From Macrococcus hajekii (GTDB lineage: Bacteria; Bacillota; Bacilli; Staphylococcales; Staphylococcaceae), in assembly GCF_004359505.1 (NCBI RefSeq), contig NZ_SCWE01000001.1, forward strand, positions 496,001-560,000: a stretch of 64,000 nucleotides of DNA, read 5' to 3'. Shown piece by piece: positions 8,129-18,167 of this stretch. Every line of letters begins with the position of its first letter. The stretch's first letter is position 1. The notes under the pieces were generated by a model, which ran no database searches, was not told the origin of the DNA, and saw only the letters and a program-made list of their open reading frames with translations. The position numbers and the translations under genes are program-made.

Positions 8129-8134
8129 AGCGAC
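8113..8134 (-). terminator. Terminator of the small membrane ORF
   Basis: Minus-strand 6-bp stem 8134-8129/8126-8121, followed by eight T residues. The hairpin also overlaps the methyltransferase stop codon on the plus strand. Confidence 0.75.
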
Positions 8135-8209
8135 TTATTCAGTGATCATCATACTGATCATATAAGCTAAAAGTAAGAATAAACCTGAAACTATCATCAT
8201 ATCTTGCAT
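8135..8209 (-). CDS. Putative 24-residue membrane peptide
   Basis: The ORF reads MQDMMIVSGLF through AYMISMMITE: a single hydrophobic helix of about 18 residues with an acidic N- and C-terminal residue. A GGGGGT ribosome site lies six bases before the ATG and an intrinsic terminator follows the stop directly, and a TATAAT on the minus strand near 8247-8242 could serve as a -10. These signs support a real transcript. No family is recognised. It differs from Fst toxins (no Pro, no basic tail) and no antisense partner was seen. Confidence 0.55.
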   Translation of the reverse strand: MQDMMIVSGLFLLLAYMISMMITE

Positions 8210-8283
8210 GTGAGTACCCCCGTTCCACATCTTAATAATCCCATTATAAGCGATTCACCAAAATTTTAAAAGAGGTGACTAAT

Positions 8284-9720
<1,437 letters not shown>

Positions 9721-9721
<1 letters not shown>

Positions 9722-10443
9722 TGTTCAGACTTGTAAAAACAGTAGGTGTGATTATAGGCTACGCAGCACTTGCCACAACAAAACTTAATGAAATGGATAG
9801 GAAGAAGGATTTACTGCCCACAGTGAATGCCCAGGATAAGTATATATCGCTGATGGCAAAAAAATGGGCTGGTCGTATCCTCGATTCGGCAGGTGTTATA
9901 GTAGAAGTAAGTGGTGATAACCAGAATGACCCTCAACCAGTGCTTTTCATCAGCAATCATGAAGGTAACTTTGATATTCCGGTGCTAGTTCATGCAATCG
10001 AACGTCCCTTCGGTTTTGTGTCAAAAATCGAAGTGAAAAAGATTCCCTTTCTGGATGACTGGATGATGCTTCTCAACAGCATCTATCTCGATCGCTCAAA
10101 TCGGCGTTCGAGTCTCCAGATGATCAAAGATGGTGTTGCTTCCCTGAAGGCAGGACACAATCTGCTCATATTCCCTGAAGGACACCGCAGTAAGGGACAG
10201 GGTCTGCAGGACTTCAAAGCAGGGGGACTGAAGATTGCAAAATCAGCGGGTGTTGATATTGTGCCGATTGCCATCAGCGGCACATCTGACATTATGGAGA
10301 AGTATAACAGCAGACGTATGGTGCCCGGTCATGTTAAAGTGCAGCTACTGGAGCCTATTCCCGCTTCAGTCTTCAAGGAACATTCACTTGATGAAGTGGG
10401 TCAGATAGTCAGAGAAAGAATTGCTCATGCGCTTGAATCTTAA
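9721..10443 (+). CDS. plsC: 1-acyl-sn-glycerol-3-phosphate acyltransferase
   Basis: A 240-residue membrane-associated enzyme that acylates lysophosphatidic acid to phosphatidic acid. Motif I H-x4-D is at His80-Asp85 (SNHEGNFDIP), motif III FPEG at 151-154 (FPEGHRSKG), and motif IV VPIAISG follows near residue 180. A hydrophobic N-terminus could anchor it. It overlaps folA by one base and overlaps the next gene (YpmS-like) by 17 bases, so it is part of the thyA-folA-plsC operon. Confidence 0.93.
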
Positions 10444-10960
10444 ATCATTTGGATGGGTGCTCTTTGGACTGCTGGCTATTGTCAACCTTGCAATAGCCAT
10501 CTGGGTGGTCTCAGTTTTGAACACTGAACCTGAGACTTTTAACGTCAAGGATACATCCTCACCGGGCCAGATTATCCTGCCTTCCTCGATGGTTAAAGGT
10601 GCCATAGAGGGGAAGAGTACCAAAGACATGCAGCTTGAACTAAAAGGAAAACAATTAGTGATTGAGCAGCAATCATCGTTAATGGGTCTGAAAATTAAGA
10701 CAAATATTTTGACGACCCCTACTGTTATTGGTGATAATAAGCTTAGATTGAATATTAATGATGTGGAAATAGCGGGTCTGAAGCTGCCGATGAAACAGAA
10801 ACTGAATCTCATCAAGAAATTTGGTCAGCTTCCGGATGGTGTTAAACTCGATGTCGGGAAAAAATGTTTCTATTATCAGCTTGATCCGATTAAATTTGGT
10901 GACAGTACATTAATACTGACAGACATCGATGCTGAGGGCTGGCATTTCAACATCAGATAG
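10427..10960 (+). CDS. YpmS-family membrane-anchored protein (DUF2140)
   Basis: A 177-residue protein with one N-terminal transmembrane helix (WVLFGLLAIVNLAIAIWVV) and an extracytoplasmic part that fits the YpmS/DUF2140 family: PGQIILPSSM, a LRLNINDVEIAGLKLP stretch and a C-terminal beta-rich region. Function is unknown. In Bacillus ypmS lies next to msrA/msrB-type genes, and the same order is seen here, with msrA 11 bases downstream. ATG 10427 is used; the TTG at 10421 is an alternative. Confidence 0.8.
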   Translation: MRLNLKSFGWVLFGLLAIVNLAIAIWVVSVLNTEPETFNVKDTSSPGQIILPSSMVKGAIEGKSTKDMQLELKGKQLVIEQQSSLMGLKIKTNILTTPTVIGDNKLRLNINDVEIAGLKLPMKQKLNLIKKFGQLPDGVKLDVGKKCFYYQLDPIKFGDSTLILTDIDAEGWHFNIR

Positions 10961-10971
10961 GAGTGGTTATA

Positions 10972-11490
10972 ATGGAAAAAGCAACACTTGCAGGTGGCTG
11001 TTTCTGGTGTTTAGTTAAACCTTTTCATCAGTATGACGGTGTAGAAAGTGTGATTTCCGGTTACAGTGGTGGACATGTTGAAAATCCGACTTATAAGGAA
11101 GTTTGTACGAATACAACAGGACATAGAGAAGCGGTCCAGATTACATTTGATGAATCGATCATCTCTTATCGTGAGGTGCTTGAAGTCTTCTTTAAAACCT
11201 TTGATCCTACCGATGCAAACGGTCAGTTCTTCGATCGCGGAGAAAGCTATGAGCCGGCAATCTTCTATCATAATGAAGAACAGAAGGCGACAGCTGAAGC
11301 TTTGATTGCTGAACTTGACAGCCAGAAGATATTCAGCAGCAAAATCGTGACACCGGTGCTGCCTTATAAAAACTTCTATCCGGCCGAAGATTACCATCAG
11401 GATTTTTATCAGAAGGATCCTGAACATTACCAGAATTATCAGGCACGTTCTGGCCGTAAAGCCTTTATTGAACAGCACTGGGGGCAATAA
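10972..11490 (+). CDS. msrA: Peptide methionine sulfoxide reductase A
   Basis: A 172-residue enzyme that reduces the S-epimer of methionine sulfoxide in oxidised proteins. The active site GGCFWC places the catalytic Cys at 10, with Cys13 nearby; conserved YSGG, TTGHREAVQ and DPTDANGQFFDRG follow. The resolving cysteines at the far C-terminus of some MsrA forms are absent. ATG 10972 follows TAGGAGTGG. Followed by msrB after one base, so the pair repairs both epimers. Confidence 0.96.
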   Translation: MEKATLAGGCFWCLVKPFHQYDGVESVISGYSGGHVENPTYKEVCTNTTGHREAVQITFDESIISYREVLEVFFKTFDPTDANGQFFDRGESYEPAIFYHNEEQKATAEALIAELDSQKIFSSKIVTPVLPYKNFYPAEDYHQDFYQKDPEHYQNYQARSGRKAFIEQHWGQ

Positions 11491-11491
11491 T

Positions 11492-11920
11492 ATGTTAAAG
11501 AAGAATATTGACGAGTTAAATGAAATGGAATACATCGTTACACAGCAAAATGGCACTGAACCGCCTTTTCAGAACGAATACTGGAATCACTTTGAAAAGG
11601 GTATCTATGTGGATAAAATCAGTGGTAAACCGCTTTTCACTTCAGAAGAGAAATTTGATTCCAGCTGCGGCTGGCCAAGTTTTTCAAAAGCACTGAGTGA
11701 TGAAGAAGTGATTGAACTTGTGGATAAATCACATGGTATGCTGCGAACAGAAGTACGCAGTGATTCTGCCAACAGTCATTTAGGTCATGTCTTTAATGAC
11801 GGTCCGAAAGAGACAGGTGGTCTTCGCTACTGCATTAATTCAGCAGCCATTCAGTTTATTCCGTATGATAAACTCGAGGAATTAGGGTATAAAGATATCA
11901 TCAATCATTTTAAAGGATAA
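11492..11920 (+). CDS. msrB: Peptide methionine sulfoxide reductase B
   Basis: A 142-residue partner of MsrA that reduces the R-epimer. Seen: SCGWPSFSKAL, SNSHLGHVFNDGP-type motif (NSHLGHVFNDGP) and the catalytic Cys in GLRYCINSAAIQF. The zinc-binding CxxC pairs of many MsrB proteins are missing, as in staphylococcal MsrB. Start ATG 11492 lies directly after the msrA stop. Confidence 0.96.
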   Translation: MLKKNIDELNEMEYIVTQQNGTEPPFQNEYWNHFEKGIYVDKISGKPLFTSEEKFDSSCGWPSFSKALSDEEVIELVDKSHGMLRTEVRSDSANSHLGHVFNDGPKETGGLRYCINSAAIQFIPYDKLEELGYKDIINHFKG

Positions 11921-11932
11921 GGGGAGATTTCC

Positions 11933-12430
11933 ATGTTCAAAAAGTTATTTGGTAAAGAAGAAGTGAATAAAAATCTTGAAGTTGTCGCACCTATTACAGG
12001 TCAATATGTAGCAATCGAAAATATTCCGGATCCTGTCTTTGCGCAGAAGATGATGGGTGAAGGTTTCGGTATTGAGCCTTCTGAAGGTATTGTTGTCGCA
12101 CCGATTGACGGCGAAGTCATCAATGTATTCCCGACTAAACATGCGATTGGTCTTAAAGCCGCAAATGGTGTGGAAGTACTGATTCACGTTGGTCTTGAGA
12201 CTGTTGCGATGAATGGCGAAGGATTTACGACGAAAGTCAATGTCGGGGATAAAGTGAGCGTCGGCGATGAACTGCTTGAATTCGATATTAACCTCATTAA
12301 AGAGAAAGCAGCGTCTACCATTTCTCCTGTGATCATCACAAATGGTGAAGTAGTTGAATCTTTTGATTTAGTGGCTCAAGGTCAGCTTGACCGCGGTCAG
12401 ACAAGGGTTGCTCAAATTTCAACTAAATAA
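11933..12430 (+). CDS. crr: PTS glucose-type EIIA component
   Basis: A 165-residue cytosolic phosphocarrier. It receives phosphate from HPr and passes it to a EIIB domain. Phosphorylated His85 is in VLIHVGLETV, and the partner His70 is in FPTKHAIG. Its sequence is close to the IIA domain of the PtsG protein at the other end of this window, so it probably serves a sugar PTS that lacks its own IIA. Start follows AAGGGGAGA. Next gene yozE overlaps by one base. Confidence 0.95.
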   Translation: MFKKLFGKEEVNKNLEVVAPITGQYVAIENIPDPVFAQKMMGEGFGIEPSEGIVVAPIDGEVINVFPTKHAIGLKAANGVEVLIHVGLETVAMNGEGFTTKVNVGDKVSVGDELLEFDINLIKEKAASTISPVIITNGEVVESFDLVAQGQLDRGQTRVAQISTK

Positions 12431-12651
12431 TGAAAAGTCATTCATTTTATCAATATGCACTGACGCAACGGGGTGCAAAAGATGAATACGGGGAATTTGC
12501 GGAGGCTGTATTTGATGATCTGATGTTTCCGAAATATGAACATGAATATCATCATCTATCAGATTATATCGAGAACTACGGCACAGCGATGATGAAACTG
12601 ACCGTATTTGATGAACTATATCGTGATTATGAAGAATGGCGCCGTTTTTAG
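12430..12651 (+). CDS. YozE family small protein (UPF0346)
   Basis: A 73-residue acidic protein, SFYQYALTQRG near the start and FDELYRDYEEWRRF at the end, characteristic of the YozE SAM-like fold family, common in Firmicutes. Function unknown. It overlaps crr (TAATG) and is the last gene before a terminator, which closes a co-transcribed run from thyA or msrA. Confidence 0.88.
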   Translation: MKSHSFYQYALTQRGAKDEYGEFAEAVFDDLMFPKYEHEYHHLSDYIENYGTAMMKLTVFDELYRDYEEWRRF

Positions 12652-12678
12652 CATCTTCCTTATTGGAAGGTGCTTTTT
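12650..12678 (+). terminator. Terminator after yozE
   Basis: Stem of nine pairs (one G-U) GCATCTTCC/GGAAGGTGC with a TTATT-type loop and five T residues. It closes the msrAB-crr-yozE run. Confidence 0.85.
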
Positions 12679-12732
12679 AGGTTCAATCTTTTAATTTATG
12701 GTCCAAACTGTTAAAATGACTTATAAATATAG

Positions 12733-14205
12733 ATGGATGTGAAAAATTTGACAAATGAACATAAAGAGTCTGACCAGCAGGAGAAAAAGATTACTATCAG
12801 TTTATTTAAACTGATTATCACTGTCGTCAGCGCCGTCATATTGACAGCGGCTGTTACGACCTTCGCGTTGATCGGCGGTAATAAAGCGACAGTGGATAAT
12901 GAAGCCCCTAAACGTTCTGAATTTATGAAACTCTATCAGGTTTATGATACTTTAAGCGAAAACTATTATAAGGATGTTGACAAGTCTAAGCTGATTGATA
13001 GTGCCATTAAAGGGATGGTCAGTGGTCTGGACGATCCTTATAGTGAATATATGACGAAGGAAGAACAGCAGGAATTCTCAGATACAATGAGTGGCGACTT
13101 CCAGGGCATTGGTGCTGAAATGGGGCAGGACGGAGAAAAAATCATCATTACTAGTCCCCTTAAAGACTCACCGGCATACAAAGCAGGTGTTAAGCCGAAT
13201 GACGAAGTTTTAGCCATCGATGGCAAGACGACTGAAGGGATGACGACGGTTGACGTCGTCAGTAAAATTCGGGGTAAAGCAGGTACACCTGTCACCCTCA
13301 CACTAAAACGTGGCAGTGGAGATCCGTTTAAAGTGGTCATTAAAAGGGATAATATTCATATGGAAAGTGTAGAATCAAAAATGCTGAAAGATAAGACAGC
13401 GCTCATCACTGTGACGAAGTTCCAGGAAGGAACAGCCAGTGAATTCCATGAGGCTCTTAAAAAGATGGATGAAGCAGGAATGGAGAAGCTCGTTCTCGAT
13501 TTCCGTAACAATCCTGGTGGTTATCTTGAAGAAGCCAAAAAAATGGCGGGTGAATTTATTGACAAAGGTGACATTCTGTTCTATACACAGACAAAAGATG
13601 GCAAAACAGAAGCCTATAAAAGTGAAAATCCAGCTAACCCTGTCACAAAGAGCCTGCCCACAGTCATTATAATGAATGAAGGTTCGGCCAGTGCATCTGA
13701 AGTATTTGCAGCTGCCCTGCGCGATCACGATAAAGCGCGTATTGTAGGGACGAAGTCATTCGGTAAAGGCATTGTACAGACGGCTGCACCTTATAAAGAT
13801 GAATCGCTCCTTAAATTCACACAGATGAAGTGGCTGACACCGAACAAAACATGGATTCATAAGAAAGGGATTGCACCGGATAAAAAAATTGAACTGCCTG
13901 CTTATGCTAACAGCCATGTGCTGGATCCAGGAGAAGTCTTTACAATAGGTGAAAAGAACAAGCGAATTGAATCACTTGAACTTGGGCTTGAAGCACTAGG
14001 CTATGATGCAGGTAAGGTGGATACTGAATTTGATGCACAGACACAGGCGGCCGTTCAGAACTTCCAGTATGAGAATGGTCTTGAAGTAACAGGTACTATG
14101 CAGGGTAAAACGACTGATAAATTTACTGAATTACTTAGAAAGAAATTAGAAAGTGATGATCCGCAGTTACAAGGTGCTGTTCAAATGGTTAAAAACACGA
14201 AATAG
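12733..14205 (+). CDS. ctpA: C-terminal processing peptidase, S41A (CtpA-like)
   Basis: A 490-residue membrane-anchored serine protease facing the cell wall. Order: cytosolic tail, transmembrane helix about 25-48, PDZ domain about 125-205, S41 protease domain with Ser320 (EGSASASE) and Lys345 (FGKGIVQT) in the Ser/Lys dyad at the 25-residue spacing of Tsp, and a C-terminal peptidoglycan-binding domain about 410-470 (LGYDAGKVDTEFDAQTQAAV). CtpA-type proteases process envelope proteins. ATG 12733 has no good ribosome site; TTG 12748 with a GGATGTG upstream is an alternative. MurG follows within 12 bases. Confidence 0.93.
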   Translation: MDVKNLTNEHKESDQQEKKITISLFKLIITVVSAVILTAAVTTFALIGGNKATVDNEAPKRSEFMKLYQVYDTLSENYYKDVDKSKLIDSAIKGMVSGLDDPYSEYMTKEEQQEFSDTMSGDFQGIGAEMGQDGEKIIITSPLKDSPAYKAGVKPNDEVLAIDGKTTEGMTTVDVVSKIRGKAGTPVTLTLKRGSGDPFKVVIKRDNIHMESVESKMLKDKTALITVTKFQEGTASEFHEALKKMDEAGMEKLVLDFRNNPGGYLEEAKKMAGEFIDKGDILFYTQTKDGKTEAYKSENPANPVTKSLPTVIIMNEGSASASEVFAAALRDHDKARIVGTKSFGKGIVQTAAPYKDESLLKFTQMKWLTPNKTWIHKKGIAPDKKIELPAYANSHVLDPGEVFTIGEKNKRIESLELGLEALGYDAGKVDTEFDAQTQAAVQNFQYENGLEVTGTMQGKTTDKFTELLRKKLESDDPQLQGAVQMVKNTK

Positions 14206-14216
14206 GAGTGGATGAA

Positions 14217-15275
14217 GTGAAAATCGCATTTACAGGTGGCGGAACTGTCGGTCATGTAGCCGTCAACATGGCATTAATTCCTGAGGCGCAGACAAGAGAG
14301 ATTGACTGTGTTTATATCGGATCCAAGAAAGGTATCGAGAGAGAGATGATAGAGTCTCAGTTTCCAGATGTACGATATCATGCGATTTCAAGCGGTAAAT
14401 TACGCCGCTATCTATCAGTGGAGAATGCGAAGGATATCCTTAAGGTTCAAAAAGGTGTTCTAGATGCGCTGGCGATCCTAAAAAAAGAGAAGCCGGATTT
14501 AATCTTTTCTAAAGGTGGTTTCGTAACGGTGCCTGTCGTTATCGCTGCTAAAATACTGAACATTAAGACAATCATCCATGAATCAGATGTGACACCAGGT
14601 CTCGCGAATAAGATTGCACTTAAATTTGCGACGAAGCTCTATACGACATTCAAGGAAACATTGAATTATGTCCCGGCATCAAAAGCTGATTATATCGGTA
14701 GCATCATCAGAGCAGATCTGCTGACAGGTCAGCAGTCAGAAGGCTATGAGCTGACAGGCTTTTCGGCTGGTAAAAAAGTGATGATGGTTATGGGCGGCAG
14801 TCTCGGATCAAAGGTCATCAATGAGGCGATCCGTAAAAACTTACCGACCTTACTTGAAGACTATCAGATAATTCACATTACAGGTAAAGGCCTGAAAGAT
14901 GAGTCGATTAATCAGGCGGGCTATAAACAGTTTGAGTTCGTCAAAGCTGAATTACCACATCTGTATGCAGTGACCGATGTCATCGTCTCACGTGCCGGTG
15001 CCAATGCCATATTTGAGTTCCTTGCTCTTAAGAAACCGATGCTGCTGATACCACTCGGTCTGGATCAGAGCAGAGGGGATCAGATTGAGAATGCAAAGTT
15101 ATTCAATAAAGCAGGCTATGCAGAAGTGCTGGAAGAAGCACATATTGATCAGCTACCTGAAGTACTGAATAGATTAGAAGCAAGGAGCAGCGAGGTCATC
15201 ACTGCGATGAGTCGTATGGATATTAGTTATACTGCTGCCACATTACTCGACAAAATATTGAAGGATATCAGATAA
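14217..15275 (+). CDS. murG: UDP-GlcNAc:lipid I GlcNAc transferase MurG
   Basis: A 352-residue peripheral membrane enzyme that adds GlcNAc to lipid I to give lipid II, the peptidoglycan precursor. Seen: the N-terminal FTGGGTVGHV loop, IHESDVTPGLANKIAL, the donor site GGSLGSKVINEAIR, and the C-terminal VSRAGANAIFE. GTG 14217 is chosen because AGGAG sits eight bases upstream; GTG 14208 would overlap it. In this family it often follows ctpA in staphylococci. Confidence 0.96.
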   Translation: MKIAFTGGGTVGHVAVNMALIPEAQTREIDCVYIGSKKGIEREMIESQFPDVRYHAISSGKLRRYLSVENAKDILKVQKGVLDALAILKKEKPDLIFSKGGFVTVPVVIAAKILNIKTIIHESDVTPGLANKIALKFATKLYTTFKETLNYVPASKADYIGSIIRADLLTGQQSEGYELTGFSAGKKVMMVMGGSLGSKVINEAIRKNLPTLLEDYQIIHITGKGLKDESINQAGYKQFEFVKAELPHLYAVTDVIVSRAGANAIFEFLALKKPMLLIPLGLDQSRGDQIENAKLFNKAGYAEVLEEAHIDQLPEVLNRLEARSSEVITAMSRMDISYTAATLLDKILKDIR

Positions 15276-15287
15276 AGGAGCAAAAGA

Positions 15288-15908
15288 ATGTCTCAAATGC
15301 AACGTATCTCACTCGTTCTCGTCTTTTCATTTATTTTCGGACTCATTGCCTTTTTCCATGAATCCCGTCTCGGTAAATGGATTGATACTGAAGTCTATGA
15401 GTTTATCTACTCATCAGAAAGTTTTATTACGACATCCATCATGCTGGGTTATACACAGATAGGTGAAGTGTGGTCGATGATTTTACTCTCACTTCTTGTC
15501 GTCTGTTATTTCATGCTGAAACGCATGAAGATAGAAGCATTGTTTTTCGCATTAGCGATGATGCTGTCAGGCGCATTGAATCCGCTTCTTAAAAATATCT
15601 TCGACCGTGAACGTCCAACGCTTCTGCGTCTGATTGATATTACCGGTTTCAGTTTTCCGAGCGGTCATGCGATGGGATCGGCCACATTCTTTGGTAGTCT
15701 GGCATTTTTGATCAGTAGAAGCCAGTCACCACTCAAACCTTATATCATTGGCCTATGTGTCTTCACTGTGCTGATGATTTCAAGTTCACGTGTATATTTA
15801 GGTGTTCATTATCCGACTGATGTCATTGCGGGTATGCTGGGCGGTGTCATCTGTATTTTATTGACACAAATTTTTATGCATAAACTAATTGACAATCGTT
15901 CTCAATAA
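15288..15908 (+). CDS. PAP2-family lipid phosphatase (PgpB-like)
   Basis: A 206-residue polytopic membrane protein with six probable helices. The three PAP2 signature motifs are visible: KNIFDRERPT, SFPSGHAMGS, and SSRVYLGVHYPTDVIAG. Members dephosphorylate undecaprenyl pyrophosphate or phosphatidylglycerophosphate. Start follows AAAGGAG. Its final codons contain the upstream Fur-box-like sequence and the promoter of the downstream small RNA, so the 3' end does double duty. Confidence 0.92.
   Translation: MSQMQRISLVLVFSFIFGLIAFFHESRLGKWIDTEVYEFIYSSESFITTSIMLGYTQIGEVWSMILLSLLVVCYFMLKRMKIEALFFALAMMLSGALNPLLKNIFDRERPTLLRLIDITGFSFPSGHAMGSATFFGSLAFLISRSQSPLKPYIIGLCVFTVLMISSSRVYLGVHYPTDVIAGMLGGVICILLTQIFMHKLIDNRSQ
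15888..15906 (+). promoter_or_regulatory. Fur box 1
   Basis: ATTGACAATCGTTCTCAAT, an imperfect palindrome around base 15897 (seven of nine pairs) close to the Fur consensus. It overlaps the -35 of the small RNA promoter, so Fur with iron would block transcription. Confidence 0.7.
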
Positions 15909-15916
15909 GATATAAT
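15889..15916 (+). promoter_or_regulatory. Promoter of the Fur-controlled small RNA
   Basis: TTGACA (15889-15894), 16-base spacer, TATAAT (15911-15916): both hexamers perfect. It lies between and across two Fur boxes, with the predicted start near 15923. Confidence 0.82.
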
Positions 15917-15920
15917 AGTA

Positions 15921-15939
15921 ATTGAAATTGATTCTCAAT
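15921..15939 (+). promoter_or_regulatory. Fur box 2
   Basis: ATTGAAATTGATTCTCAAT, a second imperfect palindrome centred on 15930 (seven of nine pairs). It covers the predicted transcription start, 33 bases from the first box. Confidence 0.7.
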
Positions 15940-16028
15940 TAAAGAGTTCCCCCTCTATTTCATGAATCAGTTTCAGAGTAACCCCCTTTATGCCCATATA
16001 AAACCTGACAGTGATGTCAGGTTTTTTT
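15923..16028 (+). ncRNA. isrR: IsrR-like Fur-regulated small RNA
   Basis: No ORF of note, but a perfect promoter, two Fur boxes and an intrinsic terminator define a transcript of about 106 nt. It contains two CCCCC tracts (15949-15953 in AGTTCCCCCTC and 15982-15986 in AACCCCCTT) and a CCC at 15993-15995, the single-stranded anti-Shine-Dalgarno motifs of the sRNA IsrR. In S. aureus, to my knowledge, isrR lies between pgpB and arlR, exactly the position here between the PAP2 gene and arlR. IsrR acts in the iron-sparing response by blocking translation of iron-using enzymes. The first motif is complementary to the ribosome sites of acnA and odhA in this window. Confidence 0.72.
16002..16028 (+). 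terminator. Terminator of the small RNA
   Basis: Stem AACCTGACA/TGTCAGGTT (9 bp), GTGA tetraloop at 16011-16014, then a run of T residues to 16028. Confidence 0.9.
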
Positions 16029-16055
16029 GTTTTATAAAGACTGTTCTGCTATGAT
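16027..16055 (+). promoter_or_regulatory. arlRS promoter
   Basis: TTGTTT (16027-16032), 17-base spacer, extended -10 TGCTATGAT (TATGAT at 16050-16055). It begins in the T-run of the sRNA terminator, 25 bases before the arlR start. Confidence 0.65.
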
Positions 16056-16079
16056 TTGATTATAAAATGAGGTGATTGC

Positions 16080-16739
16080 ATGAGAAAGATATTGATTATT
16101 GAGGATGAGCACAACCTCGCTCGATTTATAGAGCTTGAGCTGATGCATGAAAATTACGAGGTACAGATCGCGAATGATGGAGAAGCAGGATTGCACCAGG
16201 CGCTTCACGAGGATTATGGCTGTATTCTGCTTGATCTGATGCTGCCGAGAATGAATGGTCTCGAAGTATGCAGGCAGCTGCGAAAAGTAAAAGATACACC
16301 TATTATTATGATCACTGCTAAAGGGGATACACAAGATAAAGTGACCGGGCTCGATTACGGTGCGGACGACTATATCGTTAAACCGTTTGATATAGAGGAA
16401 CTGCTCGCAAGACTCCGTGTTATTATGCGACGTCAGGAATTGAGTGAAACCTTGCGCATCGGCGAGCTGTCGATTGACGAAGATGCTTTTAAAGTTTATG
16501 TCGGTGCTACTAATCTTGAACTGACTAAAACAGAATTTGAACTGCTGAAGTTACTTGCAGAACACCGTAATCATGTGATGACACGGGAACAGATACTGAC
16601 ACATGTCTGGGGCTATGACAGCGAAGTGGAGACCAATGTGGTTGATGTCTATATCAGATATATCCGTAATAAATTAAAGCCTTTTAATTTACACAGCATG
16701 ATTGAAACAGTCAGAGGGGTCGGGTACGTCATTCGATGA
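16080..16739 (+). CDS. arlR: Two-component response regulator ArlR
   Basis: A 219-residue OmpR/PhoB-family regulator. Receiver domain with acidic pocket (IIEDEHNLA) and phospho-acceptor Asp52 ([11 protein letters not shown]), conserved Lys in [14 protein letters not shown], then a winged-helix DNA-binding domain from about residue 125 ([13 protein letters not shown]). In S. aureus ArlR controls autolysis, adhesion and virulence genes. GAGGTGATTGC before the ATG. arlS overlaps by four bases. Confidence 0.95.
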   Translation: MRKILIIEDEHNLARFIELELMHENYEVQIANDGEAGLHQALHEDYGCILLDLMLPRMNGLEVCRQLRKVKDTPIIMITAKGDTQDKVTGLDYGADDYIVKPFDIEELLARLRVIMRRQELSETLRIGELSIDEDAFKVYVGATNLELTKTEFELLKLLAEHRNHVMTREQILTHVWGYDSEVETNVVDVYIRYIRNKLKPFNLHSMIETVRGVGYVIR

Positions 16740-18100
16740 AGAAATCGACATCACTTAAAACCCAGTGGATGTTGACGACGACGAGCGTCACTTTTGTGAT
16801 CTTTATGCTGTTCAGTCTGATCATTATTATGATTATTGCGCTCCTTTTCAAAGATCAGGAAACACAGAATGTCACACGCAGCACGATTGAGGTCGGTAAA
16901 TACCTTGAGAAAGAAGGTGCTCCAATCAGTCGCTATGATATTATCGAGACGTTATCACCCGGTCAGAGAGCTGTTATCTACACTGCGGATGGTCGTCTCC
17001 TTGCTTCCGTTAGCTTTGATGATACAGTCCCTTTCACACCGTCGAATGATTTAGTGCGTAATCAGCTCATACAGGTGGAGGATAAGGATAAAAGCTATTT
17101 AATTTATACGACACCTGTGAATTCCGAGAGGTTTACCGGTCATGTATCTGTGGTGCATTCGCTTGATTCATATCAGGCAAATTTACAGGTGGTCATTTTA
17201 TTCGCTTCTATTTTCGGGGTGATTGCACTGTTTATCACTGCAGTGGTCAGCTATTTCTTCTCAAATCAGATTACGAAGCCTATTCGCCGAATTTCAGATC
17301 AGATGAAGCAGATTCAGCGAGATGGATTCCAGAACCGTCTTGTCATGCCTAGAGGCTACTATGAGACGGATGACATGATTGAGACATTCAATGAGATGAT
17401 GCTACAGCTCGAAAATTCCTTTAATCAGCAGAAACAGTTTGTTGAGGATGCTTCTCACGAACTGCGAACCCCGCTGCAGATTATTAAGGGTCACCTTAAC
17501 CTCATTAAACGATGGGGTAAGAATAAGCCTGAAGTTCTGGAGGAATCTCTTGAAATTTCTCTTTCAGAAATGAATCGTATTACCTCTCTTGTAGAAGAAC
17601 TGCTGCTACTGACAAAAGAGGTAGGGGCGCATACTCATCTGGAACCTGAACAGGTGGATATCAATGATGAAATCTCTTCCAGACTGAGATCACTCGCTAA
17701 TCTTCACCCTGATTATCAGTTTGAATATCATTCACCGCATAAAGTCATTAATCTTACTATCAATCGGTTTCACTTTGAACAGCTGATGCTGATCTTTCTT
17801 GATAATGCGATTAAATATGATCAAGGCAGAAAGCATATCATCATCCGCTCCTCGAAGAAGAACAAGTTGATTCAGATTGAAATCATCGACCATGGCACTG
17901 GCATACCTGAAGAAGATCTTCCTTTTGTCTTTGATCGTTTTTACCGGGTGGATAAATCACGTTCAAGAGAGATGGGTGGCAATGGACTCGGTCTGTCAAT
18001 CGCCAAGAAGATAGTCGAAAGCTACCAAGGAACTGTTCATATTGAAAGTGAACGACAGCGATTTACTAAAGTTATCATTCAGTTTCCTGATAAAGGCTAA
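16736..18100 (+). CDS. arlS: Sensor histidine kinase ArlS
   Basis: A 454-residue membrane kinase, partner of ArlR. Two transmembrane helices (about 17-38 and 151-175) flank an extracellular sensor loop, then HAMP (about 177-230), a HisKA domain with His241 ([14 protein letters not shown]), and a HATPase domain with [30 protein letters not shown] and [15 protein letters not shown] overlaps the arlR stop (ATGA), so the pair is translationally coupled. Confidence 0.95.
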   Translation: MKKSTSLKTQWMLTTTSVTFVIFMLFSLIIIMIIALLFKDQETQNVTRSTIEVGKYLEKEGAPISRYDIIETLSPGQRAVIYTADGRLLASVSFDDTVPFTPSNDLVRNQLIQVEDKDKSYLIYTTPVNSERFTGHVSVVHSLDSYQANLQVVILFASIFGVIALFITAVVSYFFSNQITKPIRRISDQMKQIQRDGFQNRLVMPRGYYETDDMIETFNEMMLQLENSFNQQKQFVEDASHELRTPLQIIKGHLNLIKRWGKNKPEVLEESLEISLSEMNRITSLVEELLLLTKEVGAHTHLEPEQVDINDEISSRLRSLANLHPDYQFEYHSPHKVINLTINRFHFEQLMLIFLDNAIKYDQGRKHIIIRSSKKNKLIQIEIIDHGTGIPEEDLPFVFDRFYRVDKSRSREMGGNGLGLSIAKKIVESYQGTVHIESERQRFTKVIIQFPDKG

Positions 18101-18153
18101 AAAATAAAGTATTCACTCTTCAAAATGAATATGCACAATGCTAAAATAGAAAT

Positions 18154-18167
18154 TGGAAACGTTTTAT
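18154..18167 (+). promoter_or_regulatory. Possible CcpA cre site upstream of odhA
   Basis: TGGAAACGTTTTAT matches the catabolite response element TGWAANCGNTNWCA in most of its fixed positions but not in the last two. An extended -10 TGCTAAAAT (18139-18147) lies just upstream, so the site would be at the transcription start, suited to repression. Inferred only. Confidence 0.45.

Noticed and set aside
8135-8209. Second Fst-type toxin
   Set aside because: Lacks the Pro-containing helix, basic tail, antisense promoter and repeats of the par locus.
10384-10815. 143-codon antisense frame over plsC/ypmS
   Set aside because: Overlaps two well-supported genes on the other strand, no ribosome site, no recognisable family.
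11011-11556. 181-codon antisense frame over msrA
   Set aside because: Shadow of msrA; composition (Ile/Phe/Cys-rich) is typical of a reverse frame.
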